A DNA stretch of 43,856 nucleotides. Origin: Omnitrophica bacterium GWA2_41_15. Its GTDB lineage: Bacteria > Omnitrophota > Gorgyraeia > Gygaellales > Profunditerraquicolaceae. Positions within the stretch are counted from its first letter, which is position 1. Each line of letters begins with the position of its first letter. Shown here piece after piece: positions 35,390 through 43,323 of the stretch. The stretch covers positions 12,783-56,638 of the forward strand of contig CAKKQZ010000011.1 of NCBI GenBank assembly GCA_919902445.1, given 5' to 3'. The notes under the pieces were generated by a model, which saw only the letters and a list, made by a program, of their open reading frames with translations, was not told the origin of the DNA and did not search any database. The position numbers were made by a program, and so were the translations under genes.

Positions 35390-36361
35390 ATGCCCACAAT
35401 TAAATTCAAGGACACTATAAAGAAATATAATCTTATAAATAAAGGAGACAGGATTGTAATCGGCGTTTCTGGCGGCCCGGATTCCGTCTGCCTTGTTTAT
35501 TTGCTCGATGGATTGAAAAAGGAATTTAAGGCTATGCTTACAATCGCGCATTTAGACCATATGTTGAGAAAAGATTCCAGTAAGGACAGGGAATTTGTGG
35601 AAAAATTGGGAAAAAAATTAGAAATTAAAGTTATAAGCTCTAAGATTAATGTTAAAAAATTGGCTAAATTCGGCTCCCTTGAAGAAATTGCCAGAAACGC
35701 GCGTTTTGGGTTTTTATTCAAAGTTGCGCGGGATGTGAAGGCAAAAAAAATAGCCTTAGGGCATAATTTTGACGACCAGGCAGAGACCGTATTAATGCGC
35801 ATCATAAGAGGCAGCGGCTTAAGCGGCCTTTCAGGGATACTGCCCAAGAGAAATATCTCAGGCTTTGAAATTATCCGTCCGCTTATAGAGGTTAAAAGGA
35901 GGCAAATAGAGGCGTACTTAAAGAGAAAAAAAATCAAGGCCCGAACCGATGTTTCCAATAAGCAGGATTTATTTTTTAGGAATAAAATAAGGAATAAATT
36001 GTTGCCCCTGCTGGAGAGGGATTATAATAAAAATATCAGAGAGGTGCTGGCGAATATGGCACAAAATACAGGGAGCGATTATGATTATTTACAGCAAGCG
36101 GCAAAGCGTTCAATGAGGGGCGCAAAGGCAAAACTTAATCTCGATAGGCTAAGAGAGCTGCACCCTGCAATTCAGCGTTTAATCCTTAGGCGCGCATTTG
36201 CAACTATTAAAGGGGATACCAGGGGGATTACCTTTAAACATATAAGAGAAATAGAAGATTTGATTTTAAACAGGCCTAAAAATTCAGTGGTTGACCTGCC
36301 TAAAGGCATATCTGTAGTAAAGAAAAAACACCTCATTTTTTACCGCAGAGATTTTCAATAA
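35390..36361 (+). CDS. tilS: tRNA(Ile)-lysidine synthase
   Basis: IGVSGGPDSVCLVYLL PP-loop; ALGHNFDDQAETVLMRIIRGSGLSGLSG; RNKIRNKLLPLLE. Confidence 0.95.
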   Translation: MPTIKFKDTIKKYNLINKGDRIVIGVSGGPDSVCLVYLLDGLKKEFKAMLTIAHLDHMLRKDSSKDREFVEKLGKKLEIKVISSKINVKKLAKFGSLEEIARNARFGFLFKVARDVKAKKIALGHNFDDQAETVLMRIIRGSGLSGLSGILPKRNISGFEIIRPLIEVKRRQIEAYLKRKKIKARTDVSNKQDLFFRNKIRNKLLPLLERDYNKNIREVLANMAQNTGSDYDYLQQAAKRSMRGAKAKLNLDRLRELHPAIQRLILRRAFATIKGDTRGITFKHIREIEDLILNRPKNSVVDLPKGISVVKKKHLIFYRRDFQ

Positions 36362-36404
36362 CTACTTGATTTTTAAGGTAGTTAAATATATAATAAATAA
36401 TAAA

Positions 36405-36463
36405 TAGGGACAGCGACTATTTTTTCTGCGTATATTTACCTGAAAAAATAGTCGCTGTCCCTA
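36405..36463. repeat. 22-bp perfect palindromic repeat TAGGGACAGCGACTATTTTTTC/GAAAAAATAGTCGCTGTCCCTA
   Basis: Arms 36405-36426 and 36442-36463, between tilS and ftsH. Confidence 0.95.
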
Positions 36464-36482
36464 AGAAAAGAAAGGTTGCGAA

Positions 36483-38330
36483 ATGGCAAATAACCGTAAG
36501 CAAAAGATGAACAATATACTCAGGCGCTCTCCCTTCGGCTGGATATTGGCGATAATAATATTCTTCCTCTTGATTAACTCTTTAAATATTCCTATAACCG
36601 GCGTGCCTAAGGAGCTGTCTTATAGCGAGTTTTACCAGGTCCTAAAGAATGGCCCTGAAAAAATTAAGTCCGTAACCAAGGTTGAGTCTATCTTGCAAGG
36701 TGAATTTGCAGATGGTTCCAAATTCTTTGTCAATATTCCCGATAATGACCCTGAACTACTTAGCGCCATGCGCCAGAACCTTAAACATTTTGATGTTAAA
36801 CCGCCACGCACTTTCTGGATAAGCCTGCTTTTTAATTTAGGCCCTATTATGCTTCTGATTTTTTTCTGGTGGATGATGGCTGCGCGCGGCGAGCAGCTGG
36901 GAAACAGGATTATGGGTTTTGGCAAGGTGCGCCCTAAGATTCAAAGCGAAAGGGAGAAGGCAACCTTTAATGATGTTGCCGGGGTTGACGAGGCCAAAGA
37001 AGAACTAAAAGAGGTAATCGATTTTTTAAGCGACCCGAAAAAATTCCAGAAGTTAGGCGGGAAGATTCCGAAAGGAGTTTTGCTTGTCGGCCCTCCCGGT
37101 TGCGGTAAAACGCTTATTGCAAGGGCCGTTGCCGGAGAAGCGGGGGTGCCTTTTTTTAGCATATCAGGGTCGGATTTTGTTGAGATGTTTGTTGGCGTTG
37201 GGGCAAGCCGCGTCCGTGATTTATTTGAACAGGGCAGGCGCGCCGCAAAAGTATCCGGTAAAGGGTCAATAATTTTTATTGACGAAATAGACGCGGTCGG
37301 CCGCTTGCGTTTTTCCGGAATTGGCGGAGGCCATGATGAACGAGAGCAGACGCTGAATGCGTTGCTTGTGGAGATGGATGGTTTTGATACTGCCCAGGGG
37401 ATTATATTGATTGCCGCAACCAACAGGCCCGATACTTTAGATCCGGCCCTTCTTCGGCCGGGAAGGTTTGACCGGACTATTATTGTAAATTTACCCGATA
37501 TCAAAGGAAGAGAGGAGATACTTAAGGTCCATACCAGAAAGATTAAACTTGCGCCTTCAGCAGACCTTAAAGCTGTTGCCTCTTCTACTCCGGGTTTTTC
37601 CGGAGCTGACCTTGCTAATCTTTGCAATGAGGCTGCGCTTCTTGGGGCAAGGGCCAATAAAGAGGCAGTGGACGAAGTAGATTTTGATAAATCAGTTGAG
37701 AGAGTACTTATGGGCCCGGAAAAAAAGAGCCACATTATGTCTAAAAAGGAAAAAGATATTACATCTTTACATGAATCAGGCCATGCGCTCCTTTCTTTGC
37801 TTTTACCCGAGATAGACCCGCTTAAAAAAGTATCCATTATTCCAAGGGGCCTGGCAGGCGGTTATACTTTTACCGCTCCGATAGAGGACAGGCATTATTT
37901 AGGCAAAAAAGAGCTTTTTGCAAGGATTATGGTAATGCTCGGCGGCCGCGTATCAGAAGAGATTAATCTGGATGATATCACCACAGGTGCTCAGGATGAC
38001 CTGGAAAAGGCAACGCAGATTGCCCGGCATATGGTCACGCACTTCGGGATGTCCGAAAAGCTCGGACATATGACATTGGGCAGGCGCGAAGGGCTTTTGT
38101 TTCTCGGACGCGACATTATGGAGGAAAAGAATTACAGCGATGAAACCGCGCGGCTCATAGATGAAGAAGTTAAAAGAATAGTGGATGAGGCCTACCTTAA
38201 AGCAAAGGCACTATTGCAGCAGAATATCGATAAATTAAAGCTCCTCTCAAACACTTTACTGGAAAAGGAAGTGTTAAGCGGAGAAGAAGTAAAACGTTTA
38301 TTGGCAATGGAAAAAGCCGACCTCACCTAA
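36483..38330 (+). CDS. ftsH: ATP-dependent zinc metalloprotease FtsH
   Basis: [56 protein letters not shown] (HExxH), SRH region. Confidence 0.97.
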   Translation: MANNRKQKMNNILRRSPFGWILAIIIFFLLINSLNIPITGVPKELSYSEFYQVLKNGPEKIKSVTKVESILQGEFADGSKFFVNIPDNDPELLSAMRQNLKHFDVKPPRTFWISLLFNLGPIMLLIFFWWMMAARGEQLGNRIMGFGKVRPKIQSEREKATFNDVAGVDEAKEELKEVIDFLSDPKKFQKLGGKIPKGVLLVGPPGCGKTLIARAVAGEAGVPFFSISGSDFVEMFVGVGASRVRDLFEQGRRAAKVSGKGSIIFIDEIDAVGRLRFSGIGGGHDEREQTLNALLVEMDGFDTAQGIILIAATNRPDTLDPALLRPGRFDRTIIVNLPDIKGREEILKVHTRKIKLAPSADLKAVASSTPGFSGADLANLCNEAALLGARANKEAVDEVDFDKSVERVLMGPEKKSHIMSKKEKDITSLHESGHALLSLLLPEIDPLKKVSIIPRGLAGGYTFTAPIEDRHYLGKKELFARIMVMLGGRVSEEINLDDITTGAQDDLEKATQIARHMVTHFGMSEKLGHMTLGRREGLLFLGRDIMEEKNYSDETARLIDEEVKRIVDEAYLKAKALLQQNIDKLKLLSNTLLEKEVLSGEEVKRLLAMEKADLT

Positions 38331-38341
38331 ACCCCTTAGAA

Positions 38342-39526
38342 ATGCGCGTACTCCAAACAGACCGCCCCGAATATATTAAACAAATAATGCAGGATATAAA
38401 AGTTGACCCCTATGGCATTGAGATCATGTATCCCAAAGCCATGCATTATCTTATCCGCATGAACTCAGTTTCAAATATCGCGGCAAACATACTCAAACAA
38501 GAGATGCTCTCTTTAGGTGGCGATGTGGCGGTAGCCAGAGGCGCGCTCACCGGCAAGGTGAATAAAACAGATTGCCTTGTAATGGGAAATCTTTCTCAGT
38601 TTAGCTTATTAAGTGAGAAGTTAAGCAGGCAGCCTTTCGGGTTAAATAGATTATCCGTAGAGCTTTCTTGTGTATTAAGCAATTATCAAAAAGAGAAGTT
38701 TGTCTTGGATTTGGGTAGGTATAAATTAAAGCTCGGTAACGGTACGCATATTATGGGAGTTTTAAACCTTACGCCCGATTCTTTTAGCGGCGACGGGCTT
38801 TATGGCAGAAAAACAGAAGAGATAATCGAGCATGCGCAAAGGCTAGCGAGCGACGGAGCTGATATCCTGGATATCGGGGGAGAATCGAGTAGGCCCGGAG
38901 CCGTTGTAGTTCAAGAAAAAGAAGAATTAAAAAGGGTAATCCCTGTAATAAAATTACTTGTGAAAAAAGTAAAGGTGCCTATATCCATAGATACTTATAA
39001 ACCGCAAGTAGCTAGGGCAGCATTGGATAGCGGTGCCCTCATTGTAAATGATATATCGGGATTAAGAAATCCAAGGATGGGGAGAATAGTTGCGCAATAT
39101 AGGGCCGCTGTTGTAATCATGCATAGGAAAGGAAATACTCTGTCGATGCAGAAGAACCCCCGGTATGAATCTCTAATAGACGAAATACTGCAGTATCTTG
39201 AAAAGGCAATCAACAGGGGAGTTGAAGCAGGGATTGATAAAGATAAGATTATAGTTGACCCAGGAATAGGTTTCGGAAAAACTACAGAGCACAACCTTGA
39301 AATATTACAAAACCTTAGTGATTTTAAAGCGCTCGGCAGGCCTATATTAGTAGGCACTTCAAGAAAATCTTTTATAGGCAAAATCTTAAATGCCAAACCA
39401 CGGGAAAGGATTTTTGGAACAGTATCCAGCTGCGTATTGGCGGTGAAAAACGGTGCCAAAATAATCCGCACGCATGATTGCCTAGAGATTAAACAGGCAT
39501 TAAGGGTATTAGATGAGGTGCGCTAA
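38342..39526 (+). CDS. folP: Dihydropteroate synthase with N-terminal extension
   Basis: IMGVLNLTPDSFSGDG, DGADILDIGGESSRPGA, ISIDTYKPQVARAAL, VDPGIGFGKTTEHN. Confidence 0.95.
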   Translation: MRVLQTDRPEYIKQIMQDIKVDPYGIEIMYPKAMHYLIRMNSVSNIAANILKQEMLSLGGDVAVARGALTGKVNKTDCLVMGNLSQFSLLSEKLSRQPFGLNRLSVELSCVLSNYQKEKFVLDLGRYKLKLGNGTHIMGVLNLTPDSFSGDGLYGRKTEEIIEHAQRLASDGADILDIGGESSRPGAVVVQEKEELKRVIPVIKLLVKKVKVPISIDTYKPQVARAALDSGALIVNDISGLRNPRMGRIVAQYRAAVVIMHRKGNTLSMQKNPRYESLIDEILQYLEKAINRGVEAGIDKDKIIVDPGIGFGKTTEHNLEILQNLSDFKALGRPILVGTSRKSFIGKILNAKPRERIFGTVSSCVLAVKNGAKIIRTHDCLEIKQALRVLDEVR

Positions 39527-39547
39527 GGGCAGGGTAAATAGATAGAG

Positions 39548-40318
39548 ATGGGCGAGTTGAGCATGCTAATAACCTGGAAACCGATAATTGAAATACTGAT
39601 ACTTTGGTTTGTGATCTATCACATTATGCTCTTCTTTGAAGGAACGCGCGCTATTTCTGTATTAAGGGGGATTGTAATTGTCCTAGTCGCATTCTTTTTA
39701 TTTGAAAAACTAAACCTACAGGTGTTAAACTGGTTGTTTACAAAATTATTCGGCATATCAATCATAGCTATTTTGATAATCTTTCATCCTGAAATAAGGC
39801 AGGGATTAGCGCGGCTTGGCCAGAGGCATCTTTTTTCTCCCGCTTTAAGGGAGGAAGAACTGGACTATATGCTACGAGAAATAGGCATTGCGGCGGATAG
39901 CCTCTCCAGGAATAAAATCGGGGCCCTTATTGCCATTGAGAAGAATGATCCGTTATCCGGCTATATTGAAAGCGGAGTTAGTGTTGATGCGCGCGTTAGC
40001 GCGGAATTAATCGAAGCGATATTTACTCCGAATAATCCGCTTCATGACGGAGGTTTGATTATTCAGCAGGGAAGAATCGCTGCAGCCGGATGTTTATTTC
40101 CGCTTTCAGAGAATAAAGAATTAAACCGTATATTCGGCACAAGGCATAGGGCAGCTTTAGGTTTAAGTGAAGAAACCGATGCCGTAGTAATCATTATTTC
40201 CGAAGAAAGGCAGGATATATCCTTAGTTTACAGGAATAGGTTATATAAAGATTTAAGCAGAGAAGATATGCTCCTTAAGATAAAAGAGGTTATAAAACTT
40301 ACAAAAGAGAATGATTAA
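39548..40318 (+). CDS. cdaA: Diadenylate cyclase CdaA (TIGR00159 family)
   Basis: Three N-terminal TM helices, NPLHDGGLIIQQGRIAAAGCLFPLS, GTRHRAALGLSEETDAVVIIISEE. Confidence 0.95.
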   Translation: MGELSMLITWKPIIEILILWFVIYHIMLFFEGTRAISVLRGIVIVLVAFFLFEKLNLQVLNWLFTKLFGISIIAILIIFHPEIRQGLARLGQRHLFSPALREEELDYMLREIGIAADSLSRNKIGALIAIEKNDPLSGYIESGVSVDARVSAELIEAIFTPNNPLHDGGLIIQQGRIAAAGCLFPLSENKELNRIFGTRHRAALGLSEETDAVVIIISEERQDISLVYRNRLYKDLSREDMLLKIKEVIKLTKEND

Positions 40319-40448
40319 AGAAAAAGCCAGTATTGTTTACAGGGTTAGGCATTTGTTTATTTATCATCCCTGGCTAAAAATCCTCGCTTTAATACTGGCG
40401 ATTATAGTATGGCATTATGCCAGTGATGAGATAAGCAGGTTTAACTAA
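40311..40448 (+). CDS. 45-aa TM microprotein resembling the N-terminus of CdaR/YbbR
   Basis: Overlaps cdaA stop by 8 nt: MIKEKASIVYRVRHLFIYHPWLKILALILAIIVWHYASDEISRFN*. Absent from the ORF track because it is short. Confidence 0.6.
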   Translation: MIKEKASIVYRVRHLFIYHPWLKILALILAIIVWHYASDEISRFN

Positions 40449-40451
40449 TTC

Positions 40452-40502
40452 GCGCAGATAACTTACTCGCACTGTCGTGTTCGTAAGTTATGCGCTCATT
40501 AA
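40452..40502 (+). repeat. Family B bulged palindrome, copy B7
   Basis: GCGC-AG-ATAACTTAC TCGCACTGTCGTGTTC GTAAGTTAT-GCGC TCATTAA; ends 2 nt before the pdxJ ATG. Confidence 0.9.
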
Positions 40503-40504
40503 AT

Positions 40505-41281
40505 ATGCCGAAATTAGGGGTAAACATAGACCATGTTGCCACTTTAAGGCAGGTTCGCCAGGGGATAGAGCCGGAGCCGGTATTGGCTGCATTAATCTGC
40601 GAGGCATCAGGCGCTGACGGGATAGTGGTGCATTTAAGGGAGGACCGCCGCCACGTTCAGGATAACGACGTTTATATTTTAAAAAAGTGCGTGAAGACAA
40701 AATTAAATCTAGAGATGTCTGTTGTTCCTGAGATTGTAAGGATAGCCTGCAAAGTAAAACCGGATCAGGCAACATTGGTGCCTGAGCGAAGGCAGGAATT
40801 AACTACAGAGGGTGGTTTGGATGTAGCTGCTAATTTCAAGAGAGTAAAACAGGCAGTAGAAAGATTGCACGAAAGCGGAATAAGGGTGAGTTTATTTATT
40901 GATCCCGATGAAAAACAGATAGATGCATCAAAAAAGTCCGGGGTTGGGATGATAGAATTGCATACCGGACGCTACGGCGATGCTAAAGGTAAGAAAAAGC
41001 AGGATAAATATTTTAAAGAACTTCAAAATGCAGCCGCCTTTGCTATAAACAAAGGCTTGATTGTAAACGCCGGGCATGGGTTGGATTATTATAATGTGGC
41101 GAGGGTTGCGAGAATCAAAGGTATAGAGGAATTGAATATCGGTTATTCCATTGTCTGCCGCGCTGTATTAGTAGGTTTAAGCAGGGCAGTAAAAGAGATG
41201 AAGGAATTGATTAGCACTGCAGTAGGGACTGTCCCCGTCAGAGCTAAGGCTACGCCTCGCAAGAGGGACTGTCTCTACTAA
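40505..41281 (+). CDS. pdxJ: Pyridoxine 5'-phosphate synthase
   Basis: MPKLGVNIDHVATLRQVRQGIEPEPVLAALICEASGADGIVVHLREDRRHVQD; ORF start 40490 lies in repeat; ATG 40505 preferred. Confidence 0.95.
   Translation: MPKLGVNIDHVATLRQVRQGIEPEPVLAALICEASGADGIVVHLREDRRHVQDNDVYILKKCVKTKLNLEMSVVPEIVRIACKVKPDQATLVPERRQELTTEGGLDVAANFKRVKQAVERLHESGIRVSLFIDPDEKQIDASKKSGVGMIELHTGRYGDAKGKKKQDKYFKELQNAAAFAINKGLIVNAGHGLDYYNVARVARIKGIEELNIGYSIVCRAVLVGLSRAVKEMKELISTAVGTVPVRAKATPRKRDCLY
41223..41279. repeat. Family A palindromic repeat forming the pdxJ 3' end
   Basis: TAGGGACTGTCCCCGTCAGAGCTAAGGCTACGCCTCGCAAGAGGGACTGTCTCTA. Confidence 0.9.
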
Positions 41282-41326
41282 GCGAGATAAGGATAGAAGG
41301 ACTAATTACGCCAAAGAGATGTCGAT

Positions 41327-41683
41327 ATGATTTTGGGTACAGGTGTAGATATTACTGAGGTCAGGCGCCTTAAACAGGCCGTAGAAAAATGGGGGAAGGA
41401 TTTTTTAAACAGGATATTTACAAAAGAAGAGCTGGAGAACGCTAAGACGCGCGGAAGCCTTTATCAGCATTTAGCCGGAAGGTTCGCAGCTAAAGAAGCG
41501 GTGTTTAAGGCAGTAGGGGATAAGAATTTAACCTGGAAGGATGTGCAGATTTTGAATGATAAAGAGGGAAAACCTCTTTGTGTCCTTTTAAATGGTAAAG
41601 GTAAGAGGCTGGACGTACATATATCCATTTCCCATGTGAAAACCTATGCGGTTGCCAACGCAATTATTACGCAGAAGCCCTGA
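41327..41683 (+). CDS. acpS: Holo-[acyl-carrier-protein] synthase
   Basis: ILGTGVDITEVRRLKQAVEKWG..., RIFTKEEL, LAGRFAAKEAVFKAVG, ISHVKTYAVANAI. Confidence 0.95.
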   Translation: MILGTGVDITEVRRLKQAVEKWGKDFLNRIFTKEELENAKTRGSLYQHLAGRFAAKEAVFKAVGDKNLTWKDVQILNDKEGKPLCVLLNGKGKRLDVHISISHVKTYAVANAIITQKP

Positions 41684-42509
41684 TGCGCATAAGGGGGACT
41701 TCGGGCATATTCTTATGCTGGCTGGTTCGGCAAGATTTTCCGGGGCAGCGGTTTTATGCGCTCAAGCGGCATATCGTTGCGGCGCAGGGTTAGTTACTCT
41801 GGGTATACCCAAAAGCTTAAATACAGCAATAATAAAAATAAAGCCCAAAGAGGCAATGACCCTGCCGTTACCGGAAACCAAAGAGGGCACTTTAAGTTCA
41901 GGCGCTTTTAAACAAGTAAAATATTTTTCTAAAAATATAGATGTTGTAGTGATAGGGCCGGGGCTTACGCAGAATAAATCAACTCAGGCGTTCGCAAGAA
42001 AAGTTATTTCCGGAATAAATAAACCGATGGTGATAGATGCCGATGGCTTAAATGCTTTAGCTGGCCACTTAAAGATTTTACGCACACCGCACAGCGCAGT
42101 CCGCACACGCGTATTGACTCCGCATCCCGGAGAAATGTCCAGGCTATTAGGGGTAAGTGTAAAAAAGGCTCAAAGCAGCAGGAAAGAAACCGCCATCAAT
42201 TTTGCTAAAGATTATAAAGTAACCTTGGCACTTAAAGGCCATAATACAGTAGTTGCGGATTACAATGGCAGCCTATATGTAAATAAAACAGGAAATCCCG
42301 GAATGGCGACAGCCGGAAGCGGGGATGTTTTAACCGGTATAATTGCGGCATTCCTTGGGCAGGGCCTTGACGCTTTTAGCGCGGCGAAGTTTGCGGTTTA
42401 TCTGCACGGATTAGCAGGGGATTTGGCAGCTAAAGAAAAAACTCAAACTAGCTTGATTGCTTCTGATATAATAGATAAGATACCGAAGGCGATAAAGAGG
42501 TGTAGTTAA
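41646..42509 (+). CDS. nnrD: ADP-dependent NAD(P)H-hydrate dehydratase
   Basis: HKGDFGHILMLAGSARFSGAAVLCAQAAYRCGAGLVTLG, VIGPGLT, LTPHPGEMSRLLG, GNPGMATAGSGDVLTGIIAAFL. Confidence 0.93.
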   Translation: MRLPTQLLRRSPDAHKGDFGHILMLAGSARFSGAAVLCAQAAYRCGAGLVTLGIPKSLNTAIIKIKPKEAMTLPLPETKEGTLSSGAFKQVKYFSKNIDVVVIGPGLTQNKSTQAFARKVISGINKPMVIDADGLNALAGHLKILRTPHSAVRTRVLTPHPGEMSRLLGVSVKKAQSSRKETAINFAKDYKVTLALKGHNTVVADYNGSLYVNKTGNPGMATAGSGDVLTGIIAAFLGQGLDAFSAAKFAVYLHGLAGDLAAKEKTQTSLIASDIIDKIPKAIKRCS

Positions 42510-42926
42510 ATGGCTATTACAAAACAAAAAGGGGATATTGCAGAGGCTTTTATTGTTTATTCACTCAAGCAAAATGGATTTAATGTTCTTTTGCCTTGGG
42601 GGGAAGATAATAGGTATGATCTTGTCAGCGAAAAGAACGGAGTCTTTAAGCGCATTCAAGTTAAGTATGCCACGCCTAAAGATGGCACAGTCGAAGTAAG
42701 AATGAGAAGTTGTAATAATTACAATATTATACATTACTCGCCAAAGGATATAGATATCATTGCTGTATTTTCTCCCAAAGAAAATAAAGTATATTTTGTT
42801 CCCTTAAATGGTTTTAAGAATAAAAGTACATGTAAATTGCGAATATCGCCAACAAAAAACAAACAAAAGAAACTTGTAATCATGGCTTCTAAATATGAAT
42901 CTAGATTCGATCTGCTTGAAAAATAA
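42510..42926 (+). CDS. PD-(D/E)XK nuclease-like protein (group I intron-associated endonuclease family)
   Basis: TKQKGDIAEAFIVYSLKQNGFNVLLPWGEDNRYDLVSEKNGVFKRIQVKYA: E...D...QxK arrangement. Confidence 0.78.
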   Translation: MAITKQKGDIAEAFIVYSLKQNGFNVLLPWGEDNRYDLVSEKNGVFKRIQVKYATPKDGTVEVRMRSCNNYNIIHYSPKDIDIIAVFSPKENKVYFVPLNGFKNKSTCKLRISPTKNKQKKLVIMASKYESRFDLLEK

Positions 42927-42930
42927 TTTT

Positions 42931-43003
42931 GCTGGCGTAGCTCAGTTGGTAGAGCTCCTCACTTGTAATGAGGAGGTCGCCCGTTCAATTCGGGTCGCCA
43001 GCT
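42931..43003 (+). tRNA. tRNA-Thr (TGT)
   Basis: GCTGGCG/CGCCAGC acceptor, CCTCA-CTTGTAA-TGAGG. Confidence 0.92.
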
Positions 43004-43021
43004 TTGATATAATTAATATTG

Positions 43022-43107
43022 GGGCAGGTACCCAAGCGGCCAAAGGGGACAGACTGTAAATCTGTTGCACTTGTGCTTCAGAGGTTCGAATCCTCTCCTG
43101 CCCACCA
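43022..43107 (+). tRNA. tRNA-Tyr (GTA)
   Basis: GGGCAGG/CCTGCCC acceptor, CAGA-CTGTAAA-TCTG, long variable arm, encoded CCA. Confidence 0.93.
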
Positions 43108-43141
43108 GCTTTTGTTTTACGAAAGCAAGGCAAAAGCGTAG

Positions 43142-43178
43142 TCCCGAGCGGCATTGATTTAATTGAAACCGCGAGGGA
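43142..43178. repeat. Hairpin with tandem G-A mismatch between tRNA-Tyr and tRNA-Gly
   Basis: TCCC-GA-GCGG / CCGC-GA-GGGA. Confidence 0.7.
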
Positions 43179-43202
43179 ACAAAGATTAACTTGTGGTACG
43201 AC

Positions 43203-43273
43203 GCGGGTGTAGTTCAATGGTAGAACAATAGCCTTCCAAGCTATATATGTCGGTCCGATTCCGATCACCCGCT
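43203..43273 (+). tRNA. tRNA-Gly (TCC)
   Basis: GCGGGTG/CACCCGC acceptor, ATAGC-CTTCCAA-GCTAT; T-loop TCCGATT. Confidence 0.88.
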
Positions 43274-43323
43274 AATAAAACAGGCGGATGGAGGAATAGC
43301 GCTGACGAATTGAGGAATGTGAT

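Noticed and set aside
36941-37837. 298-aa minus-strand ORF
   Set aside because: Antisense of ftsH, serine/proline-rich low-quality translation typical of a shadow ORF.
42061-42120. In-frame repeat in nnrD (LRTPHSAVRTRVLTPHPG; CGCACACCGCACAGCGCAGTCCGCACACGCG)
   Set aside because: GC-rich with a CGCACAC direct repeat, but not clearly palindromic and no second copy in the window.
42942-43268. 108-aa minus-strand ORF (GGQERIRTSEAQVQQIYSLSPLAAWVPA...)
   Set aside because: Antisense translation of three tRNAs; a familiar spurious pattern.
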